This document shows, piece by piece, positions 1 to 6,766 of a stretch of DNA of 12,482 nucleotides. The notes beneath the pieces are model-generated. The model was not told the DNA's origin, searched no databases, and saw only the letters and a list, made by a program, of their open reading frames with translations. A program made the position numbers and the translations under genes. Every line of letters starts with the position of its first letter. The first letter of the stretch is position 1. Source of the stretch: JANNRR01 sp031401675 (GTDB taxonomy: Bacteria; Pseudomonadota; Alphaproteobacteria; Rhodobacterales; Rhodobacteraceae); the NCBI GenBank assembly GCA_031401675.1, contig JANNRR010000161.1, positions 1 through 12,482 on the forward strand, read 5' to 3'.

Positions 1-1
1 C

Positions 2-262
2 GCGGTGCTGATGGGGGCCGGGATCGGGATTTTGCGAACGCGCATCAGGGGTGACAATGACACTTTCGTCCAGTGTTTCGAACTGCCGCCGGAAACGTCA
101 ATGTCGTCGTGGTTGCTGGTGAACCCCGCCGCTTATCGCCGACCGGAGGTAAAGGCGTTCACCGCATTCTTTGTGCCCCGCTATCGGGCGCTGTTTCAGG
201 ATGACGCACGCGAGACGCCGGGGGGCACCGGTAGCGAATCGGTGAGCGCTAACGAGCGGTGA
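2..262 (+). CDS. LysR-family transcriptional regulator, C-terminal fragment (5' end outside window)
   Basis: This reading frame is open from the left edge to a TGA at 260-262 and gives the last 86 residues of a protein. The segment AVLMGAGIGIL followed by a charged stretch, then ELPPETSMSSWLLVNPAAYRRPEVKA, looks like the end of a LysR substrate-binding domain: the 'GxGIGxLP' strand-turn, then 'LWLLVHPdlRrtpRVRAf.dFL'. The usual proline after GIL is replaced by arginine. The last ~20 residues are polar and probably disordered. The DNA-binding helix-turn-helix lies outside the window, so the target and effector cannot be inferred. It ends 165 bases before etfB on the same strand, with a hairpin element between, so it is probably a separate transcription unit. 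Family placement is moderate because only the tail is visible. Confidence 0.72.
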   Translation, partial: AVLMGAGIGILRTRIRGDNDTFVQCFELPPETSMSSWLLVNPAAYRRPEVKAFTAFFVPRYRALFQDDARETPGGTGSESVSANER

Positions 263-263
263 G

Positions 264-301
264 GCCGGAGCCTCCGGCGGGGGGATTTGGGCCAAAAACG
301 A
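264..301 (+). terminator. Gene-end hairpin element downstream of the LysR gene (probable terminator)
   Basis: Starting one base after the TGA stop is a perfect 6-bp hairpin, GCCGGA-GCC-TCCGGC (264-278). It is followed by a G run, ATTTGGG and an A-rich tail ending near 301. The form (GC stem, then GGGG-A-TTTG, then A-rich) resembles gene-end elements I have seen repeatedly in Rhodobacteraceae. A related element lies at 4082-4121 on the other strand, also just after a stop codon. There is no U tract, so intrinsic termination is only inferred. Confidence 0.5.
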
Positions 302-427
302 AACCCGAGGCGCTGATCCGGGTTGCGACACGGCGTCCTTGCGACCGGGATTGTCGATTTTGATCTGTCGCGCCGGGCCGGGGGGCGGTAACAGGGCGCA
401 AGGTTTTGCGGTTGAGGGAGACGGCTG

Positions 428-1189
428 ATGAAGGTTCTGGTGCCGGTCAAACGGGTGATCGACTACAACGTCAAGGTCCGTGTCAAGGCGGACGGATCGG
501 GCGTCGATCTGGCCAACGTGAAGATGAGCATGAATCCGTTCGACGAGATTGCGGTCGAAGCCGCGATCCGGCTGCGCGAGGCCGGGACGGCAACCGAAGT
601 CATCGCGGTCTCGATCGGCGTCAGGCAGTCGCAGGAAACCCTGCGGACTGCGCTGGCGATGGGGGCGGACCGCGCCATCCTGATCGAGGCCACCGACAAC
701 GTCCACACCGATATCGAGCCGCTTGCCGTGGCCAAGCTCCTGGCAGCCGTCGTGCGCGACGAAGCACCGGGCCTGGTGATCTGCGGCAAGCAGGCGATCG
801 ACAATGACATGAACGCGACGGGGCAGATGCTGTCGGCGCTGCTGGGCTGGAGCCAGGCGACCTTTGCCAGCGAACTGGCTGTTGACGGCGACCATGCCGT
901 GGTCACGCGCGAGGTGGATGGCGGGCTGCAGACCATCCGGGTGCAGATGCCCACCATCGTCACCGTTGATCTGCGGCTGAACGAACCGCGCTACGCCAGC
1001 CTGCCCAACATAATGAAAGCCAAGAAGAAACAGCTGGATGAAAAGACCCCGGCCGACTACGGGGTGGATGTCAGCCCGCGGCTCAAGGTGGTCAGGACCG
1101 TGGAACCCACGGGACGCAAGGCGGGCGTAAAAGTCGGATCGGTCACCGAACTGATTGCGAAACTGCGCGATGAAGCGGGGGTGATCTGA
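428..1189 (+). CDS. etfB: Electron transfer flavoprotein subunit beta
   Basis: This is the 253-residue small subunit of ETF, the usual length for group I. The ETF alpha-beta heterodimer takes electrons from acyl-CoA dehydrogenases and passes them to ETF-ubiquinone oxidoreductase. The beta subunit binds structural AMP and supplies the loop that docks into dehydrogenases. The ETF-beta signature is complete at about residues 159-179 (V-T-R-E-V-D-G-G-L-Q-T-I...P-T-I-V-T). The recognition-loop block RLNEPRYASLPNIMKAKKK follows and closely resembles mitochondrial ETFB. CGKQAIDNDMNATGQM forms the nucleotide-binding part. The start is ATG at 428, with GAGGGAG at 414-420 and a 7-base spacer. The stop overlaps the etfA start by one base (TGATG), indicating translational coupling. 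No convincing sigma-70 promoter is visible in 302-427. Identity is secure. Confidence 0.97.
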   Translation: MKVLVPVKRVIDYNVKVRVKADGSGVDLANVKMSMNPFDEIAVEAAIRLREAGTATEVIAVSIGVRQSQETLRTALAMGADRAILIEATDNVHTDIEPLAVAKLLAAVVRDEAPGLVICGKQAIDNDMNATGQMLSALLGWSQATFASELAVDGDHAVVTREVDGGLQTIRVQMPTIVTVDLRLNEPRYASLPNIMKAKKKQLDEKTPADYGVDVSPRLKVVRTVEPTGRKAGVKVGSVTELIAKLRDEAGVI

Positions 1190-2115
1190 TGAGCGTTCTT
1201 CTGTTGGCAGAAGTGATAAACGGGCAACTGGCCACCGACCTGACCGGCAAGACGCTTGCTGCCGTCAAGGGCATCGGTGAGGTGACCGTGCTGGTGGCGG
1301 GCAGCGGTGGCGAGGCGGCGGCTGCCGAAGCGGCAGGGCTGGCGGGCGTGTCAAAGGTGCTGTTCGCCGACGGCCACGCCTATTGTCACGGCATGGCCGA
1401 GCCTACGGCAGCGCTGGTGGCCGCAATTGCCGGGCCCTATGAGCATATTGTCGCGGCCTCCACCGCTTTCGCCAAAAGCGTGCTGCCGCGGGTGGCGGCG
1501 CTTCTGGATGTGATGGTGATTTCCGAAGTGATCGGCGTGATCGACGCCGCGACCTTCGAGCGGCCGATCTATGCCGGGAACGCGATCCAGACTTTGGTCT
1601 CAGGCGACGCCAAAAAAGTGATGACGGTCCGCACCGCGACCTTTACGTCGGCCGGAACCGGTGGCGCGGCCGCCGTGGAAAAGATCGCCTCGCAGCCCGA
1701 TGGCAGCCTGTCGGCCTGGGTCGAGGACAAGGTCGCCTCCACCGACCGGCCCGAACTGACCAGCGCCAGCATCGTCGTCTCTGGCGGGCGCGGTGTGGGC
1801 AGCGCCGATGCCTTTGCGATCATCGAAAAACTGGCCGACAAGCTGAACGCCGCCGTCGGGGCCAGCCGCGCGGCGGTCGACAGCGGCTATGCCCCGAACG
1901 ACTGGCAGGTCGGCCAGACCGGCAAGGTCGTGGCCCCGGATCTGTACATCGCCGTCGGAATCTCGGGGGCGATCCAGCACCTGGCCGGGATGAAGGACAG
2001 CAAGGTGATCGTGGCGATCAACAAGGATGAAGAGGCCCCGATCTTTCAGGTCGCCGACTACGGACTGGTCGCCGATCTGTTCCAGGCCGTGCCCGAGCTT
2101 ACCGAAAAGCTCTGA
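1189..2115 (+). CDS. etfA: Electron transfer flavoprotein subunit alpha
   Basis: This is the 308-residue FAD-binding large subunit of ETF, the normal length for bacterial group I proteins. The N-terminal domain (about residues 1-185) pairs with EtfB. The C-terminal domain carries the FAD site, with SGGRGVGS at about 198-205, then VGASRAAVDSG and QVGQTGKVVAPDLY. The ETF-alpha signature LYIAVGISGAIQHLAG begins at residue 252 and continues to VIVAIN. The protein ends DYGLVADLFQAVPELTEKL, as in other alphaproteobacterial and mitochondrial ETFA. The ATG at 1189 overlaps the last base of the etfB stop, so the two form a tight operon. Likely donors include the Mcd-type dehydrogenase encoded at 4128-5813. 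An ETF-quinone oxidoreductase is not in the window. Nothing is truncated or unusual. Confidence 0.97.
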   Translation: MSVLLLAEVINGQLATDLTGKTLAAVKGIGEVTVLVAGSGGEAAAAEAAGLAGVSKVLFADGHAYCHGMAEPTAALVAAIAGPYEHIVAASTAFAKSVLPRVAALLDVMVISEVIGVIDAATFERPIYAGNAIQTLVSGDAKKVMTVRTATFTSAGTGGAAAVEKIASQPDGSLSAWVEDKVASTDRPELTSASIVVSGGRGVGSADAFAIIEKLADKLNAAVGASRAAVDSGYAPNDWQVGQTGKVVAPDLYIAVGISGAIQHLAGMKDSKVIVAINKDEEAPIFQVADYGLVADLFQAVPELTEKL

Positions 2116-2126
2116 CCCGGCGGCTG

Positions 2127-2176
2127 CCCGGGGGGCCGCGCGACCCCGGGGGCCCGGCGCGGATCAGATGATCCGC
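2127..2176. terminator. Hairpins between convergent etfA and DUF6473 genes (possible bidirectional terminator)
   Basis: Two inverted repeats lie in the 48-base convergent gap and its edge. One is CCCGGGG (2127-2133) paired with CCCCGGG (2144-2150) over a 10-base loop. The other is GCGGATC-AGAT-GATCCGC (2159-2176), a perfect 7-bp stem that includes the stop codon of the minus-strand gene. Neither has a U tract, so a role in ending transcription is inferred from position and GC-rich structure only. Confidence 0.33.
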
Positions 2177-2991
2177 TCCAGCACCGGTGCCAGGGCATCC
2201 GCCACTTCCTGATGCAGAAGCGGCCCGGGGGTTTCCTGTGCCGCCGGTTCCTCCATCGGCGTGAACAGCTTGCCCGCCAGACCGGCCGTGCGTGCCCGCA
2301 GGCTGGCCACAACCTCCAGAAAATGCGTCGAATGCGGCCGGATAGCCTCGATCATCGCGCGGCTTACCAGCACCGGGTCCCGGCCCAGACCGTCAAACCC
2401 GCCGGTCTCGTCTGGAGCCTGATCGGCCATCCACAACACCACGGTCTTGCCCTCGGTCTTGCCCAGCAGCAGCTTCATCCGCGCCACCCAGGCCGCCTGC
2501 AACTCCTCGGCGACGACGGCAAACCGTTCCGGCGACAGCGTCTGCAGCGTCGACAACATGTGCCGGGTAAAGTGGAACTCGGTAAAATCCACCTCGCGGT
2601 AGATCGCCTTCAGCAGCGTCGAGGCCCGCAGGAACCGGTCGTTGCGGCGCGGATGCACCGCGTAGAACCGGTTCGAGATGTTGTGGGCACCCGTGATCTG
2701 CACCACCGTCACCCGCGCCCGGACGCAAGCCTCGATCACCGTCGGGTCATTGACGAAGACGTCGGCCCCGGCGTTCACGCAGCCAAAGTTGATCATCGGG
2801 ATCGCCGATGACGCTTCGATCAGCGCCGGATAGGGCGCCGCGATGAACTTGCCATAGGTCTCGGTCCCGCCCAGAACCGCGCAATAGGCCCCTTCGAGCT
2901 TGCGGCGCGGCCCGCGGAACAGCAGTTTCGACGTGCCATACCGGCACGGAAAATAGTCGAGGGCACCCTCGCCCAAGCGTTCATAGGTCAT
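2164..2991 (-). CDS. DUF6473-type hypothetical protein
   Basis: This encodes a 275-residue protein of unknown function that resembles a Rhodobacterales family (DUF6473) starting 'MTYExLGxGALDYxPCRYGxSKLLFRGPRR'. Visible blocks are a conserved N-terminus, then VLGGTETYGKFIAAPYPALIE (about residues 40-60) and INFGCVNAGADVFVNDP. Further on come VVQITGAHNISNRFYAVHPRRNDRF and EVDFTEFHFTRHMLSTL. The early GGTET and NFGCVNAG blocks loosely recall SGNH-hydrolase or sulfotransferase-like folds, but I see no decisive catalytic set. The ATG at 2991 is preferred over a TTG at 3051: homologues begin MTYE, and GGTGGG lies just upstream of it. There is no signal peptide or membrane segment. It converges on etfA and diverges from hbdA across 163 bases. 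Family call is moderately sure; function is unknown. Confidence 0.75.
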   Translation of the reverse strand: MTYERLGEGALDYFPCRYGTSKLLFRGPRRKLEGAYCAVLGGTETYGKFIAAPYPALIEASSAIPMINFGCVNAGADVFVNDPTVIEACVRARVTVVQITGAHNISNRFYAVHPRRNDRFLRASTLLKAIYREVDFTEFHFTRHMLSTLQTLSPERFAVVAEELQAAWVARMKLLLGKTEGKTVVLWMADQAPDETGGFDGLGRDPVLVSRAMIEAIRPHSTHFLEVVASLRARTAGLAGKLFTPMEEPAAQETPGPLLHQEVADALAPVLERII

Positions 2992-3154
2992 ACCACCCAC
3001 CAATTGTTTCCGACTCACCCAAGGCAAAGACTGCCGCGCCCGGGTTTCCAAATGGCTAAGGCGCGAAGTTGAGGCAACTTGCGCCGATCCTTGCCGCTTG
3101 CGCCGGTGCCGCAGCGCCGCCTATGATCGGGGCGGCAGGCATTGGGAAAACCGC

Positions 3155-4030
3155 ATGAGCATTTCTTCGATCGGCATCGTCGGCGCAGGCCAGATGGGCA
3201 ACGGCATTGCCCATGTCTTTGCGCTGGCAGGCTATGACGTGCTGATGACCGACATCTCTGCCGACATGCTGGGCAAGGCGCTGCTGCAGATCGCCCGCAA
3301 CCTCGACCGGCAGGTGGCACGCGGCAAGGTGACCGAGCCCGGGAAGGTCGCCGCCCTGGCCCGCATCGGCACCACCGCCACGCTGACCGACCTGGGGCGC
3401 TGCGATCTGATCATCGAGGCCGCGACGGAAAAGGAGGCGGTCAAGATCGCCATTTTCGAACAACTGGTGCCGCATCTGCAGCCGCACACCATCCTGACCT
3501 CCAACACCTCGTCGATCTCGATCACCCGGCTGGCATCGCGCACCGACCGGCCGGAAAAGTTCATGGGCTTTCATTTCATGAACCCGGTGCCGGTGATGCA
3601 ACTGGTCGAACTGATCCGCGGCATCGCCACCGATGACGCCACCTATCAGACCTGTCTGGGCGTGGTCGAACGGATCGGCAAGACCTCCTCCAGTTCCGAG
3701 GATTTCCCGGCCTTCATCGTCAACCGCCTGCTGATCCCGATGATCAACGAGGCGATCTATGTGCTGTACGAAGGCGTCGGCTCGGTCAAATCGATCGACA
3801 CCTCGATGAAACTCGGCGCCAACCACCCGATGGGCCCGCTGGAACTGGCCGATTTCATCGGGCTCGACACCTGCCTGGCCATCATGAACGTGCTGCACGA
3901 CGGTCTGGCCGACACCAAATACCGCCCCTGCCCGCTCCTGACCAAATATGTCGAGGCCGGCTGGCTTGGCCGCAAGACCCAGCGCGGCTTCTACGACTAT
4001 CGCGGCGAGGTGCCGGTTCCGACGCGCTGA
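3155..4030 (+). CDS. hbdA: 3-hydroxybutyryl-CoA dehydrogenase
   Basis: This 291-residue NAD(P)-dependent dehydrogenase interconverts 3-hydroxybutyryl-CoA and acetoacetyl-CoA, in C4 beta-oxidation, polyhydroxybutyrate turnover or the entry of the ethylmalonyl-CoA pathway. The N-terminal Rossmann fold has IGIVGAGQMGNGIA (GxGxxG at residues 10-15). Catalytic His140 in GFHFMNPVPVMQLVEL and Glu152, twelve residues later, match the His-Glu pair of the family. The signature around residues 183-195 (EDFPAFIVNRLLIPM) and the C-terminal helical domain (GANHPMGPLELADFIGLDT) are complete. The ATG at 3155 is chosen over an upstream in-frame start at 3098 because the family begins right at the Rossmann strand; the ribosome site (GGGAAAA) is weak. 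hbdA, paaH and fadB2 are alternative names. It is monofunctional, without a hydratase domain. Confidence 0.94.
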   Translation: MSISSIGIVGAGQMGNGIAHVFALAGYDVLMTDISADMLGKALLQIARNLDRQVARGKVTEPGKVAALARIGTTATLTDLGRCDLIIEAATEKEAVKIAIFEQLVPHLQPHTILTSNTSSISITRLASRTDRPEKFMGFHFMNPVPVMQLVELIRGIATDDATYQTCLGVVERIGKTSSSSEDFPAFIVNRLLIPMINEAIYVLYEGVGSVKSIDTSMKLGANHPMGPLELADFIGLDTCLAIMNVLHDGLADTKYRPCPLLTKYVEAGWLGRKTQRGFYDYRGEVPVPTR

Positions 4031-4081
4031 AACCTGCCCCCCGACCGGTATCCTCCACCTGCTGCCCCCTTCATTCCGTCG

Positions 4082-4121
4082 CAAATATCCCGGGGGAGCC
4101 GCAGGCGGGGGCAGCGCCCCC
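4082..4121 (-). terminator. Gene-end hairpin element between hbdA and mcd (probable bidirectional terminator)
   Basis: A perfect hairpin GGGGGC-AGC-GCCCCC (4107-4121) lies six bases past the mcd stop, in the 97-base gap between convergent hbdA and mcd. Read on the minus strand it continues into GCGGCTCCCCCGGGATATTT and then GCGACGGAATGAAGG. It therefore has the same order as the element at 264-301: GC stem, GGG-A-TTTG, A-rich tail. The position after stop codons suggests a terminator or a dispersed repeat used as one. Confidence 0.55.
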
Positions 4122-4127
4122 TCTGCC

Positions 4128-5813
4128 CTATTCCAGCAGCCTTCGCGCAATCACCTGCGCCTGAATCTCCGCCGCCCCCTCAAAGATGCTCAGGATCCGC
4201 GCATCGCACAATATCCGGCTGATCGGATACTCCAGCGCAAAGCCGTTGCCCCCATGGATTTGCAGCGCATTGTCGGCGGCGGCCCAGGCGACCCGCGCCG
4301 CCAGCAGCTTGGCCATGCCGGCCTGCAGATCGCAGCGCCGCCCGGCATCCTTCTCGCGGGCGGAAAAATAGGTCAGCTGCCGCGCCAGCATGATCTCGAC
4401 CGCCATCATCGCCAGCTTGCCCGACACCCGGGGGAAGTCGACCAGCGCGCGGCCGAACTGCTGCCGCCCTGCGGCATAGCCCAGCCCCGCATCCAGCGCC
4501 GACTGTGCCACGCCGATGGCCCGTGCCGCCGTCTGGATGCGCGCGGACTCGAAGGTCTGCATCAGCTGCTTGAAGCCCTGCCCCTCGACCCCCCCCAGCA
4601 ACCCGCCGGCCCCAACCCGGAAGCCGTCGAACGCCAGTTCGTACTCCTTCATCCCGCGGTAACCGAGCACGCCGATCTCGCCGCCGCTCATCCCCGGTGT
4701 CGGGAACGGCTCGGCATCGCTGCCGGGGGTCTTTTCGGCCAGAAACATCGACAGGCCCCGGTAGTCGGTGCTGGCGGGGTCGGTCCGGGCCAGGAGCGTC
4801 ATTACGTGGGCGCGGGCGGCATGAGTGATCCAGGTCTTGTTGCCGGTGATTTCATAGGTGTCGCCGTCGCGGACCGCGCGGGTGCGCAGGCTGCCCAGAT
4901 CGGACCCGGCCCCCGGTTCGGTAAACACCGCTGTCGGCAGAATCGCGCCGCTTGCCATCAGCGGCAACCAGTGCTGCTTTTGCGCCTCGGTACCGCCGCA
5001 CAGGATCAACTCGGCCGCAATCTCGCTGCGGGTGCCCAGCGACCCCACCCCGATGTAGCCGCGCGACAATTCCTCTGACACAACCACCATCGAGGTTTTC
5101 GACAGGCCGAGCCCGCCGAACGCCTCGGGGATGGTCAGGCCGAAAACGCCCAGATCGGCCAGTTCGGCAATGATCGCCATCGGGATCAGTTCGTCGCGCA
5201 GGTGCCAGCCGTGGGCGTGCGGCGCAACCTTGGTATCCGAAAAGCGCCGGAACTGGTCGCGGATCATTTCCAGCTCCGGCTCCAGCCCGGTCGCGCCAAA
5301 GGTCAGATGCCCGTGCGCCTGCTGCATCAGCGCCACCAGCCGGGTGCGGGCCGCAGCACTGTTGCCGAGCTCGGTCAGCGTCACCACCGAAGGCACCATC
5401 AGCACCGACAGATCGGCCGTGTGCAGGCCGACATCCTGCGGGCGCAGGATTTCGCCCTGGCTCATCGGGATGCCGCCGCCAAGCTGGCACAGATACTCGC
5501 CAAAGCCGATCTGCAGGATCAGCGCCTCGGTGTCGCCAAAGCGGCTCTCGTCCTGCAGTTGCATCGCCCAGTGCTGCAACTGACGCAGGCTTTCGACATA
5601 GGTGGCGATCCAGGCCAACCCGTGCGCCGCGACCTGATGCCGGTCCAGGGCGGCCACCGTCACCCGTCCGCCGGGTGCGATCAGCTGCGCAACCCGGGCG
5701 CGCGCCAGCCCGGCAAAGGCGGTGGCAGCCCCGACAGCGGCAGCCGTCAGATCGGTCAGTCCCGGCAGCAACGTCGTGTCATCTGGCGGGGTCGGTTGAC
5801 CATCATGCGGCAT
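4128..5813 (-). CDS. mcd: (2S)-methylsuccinyl-CoA dehydrogenase (acyl-CoA dehydrogenase family with N-terminal extension)
   Basis: This is a 561-residue flavoprotein of the acyl-CoA dehydrogenase fold. Residues ~180-561 are the canonical core. It has TEPGAGSDLGS (298-308; the FAD/substrate loop), NKTWITHAA, and a full second family signature from Q518 (QIHGGNGFALEYPISR) to D537. Glu545 in IFEGAAEIQ sits at the usual catalytic-base position. The extra ~180-residue N-terminal helical region (AAHGLAWIATYVESLRQL, LQIGFGEYLCQLGGGIPM) is absent from ordinary acyl-CoA dehydrogenases. It matches what is known of methylsuccinyl-CoA dehydrogenase from Rhodobacter and Paracoccus, which oxidises (2S)-methylsuccinyl-CoA to mesaconyl-CoA in the ethylmalonyl-CoA pathway, with ETF as acceptor. 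The ATG at 5813 has AAGGAG six to seven bases upstream and is preferred to an in-frame start at 5876. Family membership is certain; the substrate is inferred from length and N-terminus. Confidence 0.87.
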   Translation of the reverse strand: MPHDGQPTPPDDTTLLPGLTDLTAAAVGAATAFAGLARARVAQLIAPGGRVTVAALDRHQVAAHGLAWIATYVESLRQLQHWAMQLQDESRFGDTEALILQIGFGEYLCQLGGGIPMSQGEILRPQDVGLHTADLSVLMVPSVVTLTELGNSAAARTRLVALMQQAHGHLTFGATGLEPELEMIRDQFRRFSDTKVAPHAHGWHLRDELIPMAIIAELADLGVFGLTIPEAFGGLGLSKTSMVVVSEELSRGYIGVGSLGTRSEIAAELILCGGTEAQKQHWLPLMASGAILPTAVFTEPGAGSDLGSLRTRAVRDGDTYEITGNKTWITHAARAHVMTLLARTDPASTDYRGLSMFLAEKTPGSDAEPFPTPGMSGGEIGVLGYRGMKEYELAFDGFRVGAGGLLGGVEGQGFKQLMQTFESARIQTAARAIGVAQSALDAGLGYAAGRQQFGRALVDFPRVSGKLAMMAVEIMLARQLTYFSAREKDAGRRCDLQAGMAKLLAARVAWAAADNALQIHGGNGFALEYPISRILCDARILSIFEGAAEIQAQVIARRLLE

Positions 5814-5857
5814 GCAACGCTCCTTCGGGTAATTGCCGAGGGGATAGACTGTTTGCA

Positions 5858-5885
5858 GTTGCAGCGCAACAAACAATCAATTGTT
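5858..5885. promoter_or_regulatory. Two adjacent dyads upstream of mcd (candidate operator)
   Basis: In the 165-base divergent region between mcd and the TSUP gene there are two back-to-back inverted repeats. They are GTTGC-AGC-GCAAC (5858-5870) and AACAAT-CA-ATTGTT (5872-5885). Both are perfect and their centres are about 14-15 bases apart. They lie 45-72 bases upstream of the mcd start, where a regulator of either gene could bind. The regulator is unknown. Confidence 0.4.
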
Positions 5886-5978
5886 CGATACCATGCGAAT
5901 GAAAGTGTCGCGGCGGAATCCGGGTGGCACGCCAGCGGAAACCCGGTAAATCTGCCCGCGACCGGGAAAGGGCGCACG

Positions 5979-6746
5979 ATGGGTTGGCCGGATGGATTGA
6001 ACGCAGCCACATTCCTGCTGGCCGTCGCGGTGACCCTGTTCGCCAGTTTCGTCAAGGGCGCGGTCGGCTTTGCCATGCCGATGATCATGATTTCCGGCCT
6101 CGGCTCGTTCCTTTCCGCCGAACTGGCGCTGGCGGCGCTGATCCTGCCGACCGTGGCCACCAACATCAGCCAGTCGCTGCGGCAGGGCTGGCGTGCGGCC
6201 TGGGGCTCGGTCGTCACCTACCGGCGGATGATCGGCTGCATCGTCCTGTTCATCGCCATCACCGCGCAACTGGTGCTGCTGATCCCGCAACCGCTGTTCT
6301 TTGCCCTGCTTGGCGGGCCGATCATGGTGTTTGCGATGACGCAGCTTCTGGGCTGGCAGGTGCGCCTCAAGGTGGCGCACCGGACCCGGGCCGAGGTGAT
6401 CACCGGCATCGTCGCCGGGCTTTATGGCGGCATTTCAGGTATCTGGGGGCCGCCGGTGCTGGTCTATCTGCAGTCGGTCGGTACCGAGAAGACCGAGAGC
6501 ATCCGGGTCCAGGGCGTGGTGTTCCTGATCGGCGCGGTGGTTCTGTTCGCGGCGCATCTGCAATCGGGCGTGATGAACGCCGCCACCGTGCCGTTTTCGG
6601 CGGCACTGGTGATCCCGGCGATGCTCGGGCTGTGGGCCGGGTTCCGGCTGCAGGACCGGCTTGACGCCGCCCGGTTCCGGCGCTGGACGCTGGTGGTGCT
6701 GGCGATCACCGGGCTGAACCTGCTGCGCCGGGCGCTGGAGGTGTAG
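5979..6746 (+). CDS. TSUP (TauE/SafE) family membrane transporter
   Basis: This 255-residue inner-membrane protein has the two-repeat layout of the TauE/SafE/TSUP family. The first half holds FASFVKGAVGFAMPMIMISG (residues 21-40), then ALAALILPTVATNI and two hydrophobic segments around 85-125. The second half begins ITGIVAGLYGGISGIWGPPV (141-160), the paired glycine-rich motif, followed by three more membrane segments to residue ~250; roughly eight helices in all. Members move small anions such as sulfite, sulfonates, sulfoacetate or other organic acids, but the substrate cannot be read from sequence. The ATG at 5979 is preceded by GGGAAAGGG at a good distance. It diverges from mcd across 165 bases and might share its control, an inference only. 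The C-terminus is short, with no added domain. Confidence 0.85.
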   Translation: MGWPDGLNAATFLLAVAVTLFASFVKGAVGFAMPMIMISGLGSFLSAELALAALILPTVATNISQSLRQGWRAAWGSVVTYRRMIGCIVLFIAITAQLVLLIPQPLFFALLGGPIMVFAMTQLLGWQVRLKVAHRTRAEVITGIVAGLYGGISGIWGPPVLVYLQSVGTEKTESIRVQGVVFLIGAVVLFAAHLQSGVMNAATVPFSAALVIPAMLGLWAGFRLQDRLDAARFRRWTLVVLAITGLNLLRRALEV

Positions 6747-6766
6747 GGGGGCCCGATGATCCGTCG

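Noticed and set aside
3056..4150. A 364-codon minus-strand open frame opposite hbdA
   Set aside because: It lies opposite a complete, motif-bearing dehydrogenase gene. Its translation is low-complexity Arg/Gly/Asp/His-rich, typical of antisense frames in high-GC DNA.
3948..6746. Plus-strand open frames (3948-5078 and 5202-5978) antisense to mcd, the second running into the TSUP gene
   Set aside because: They are shadows of mcd. Only the last part, from the ATG at 5979, matches the TSUP family, so the gene starts there.
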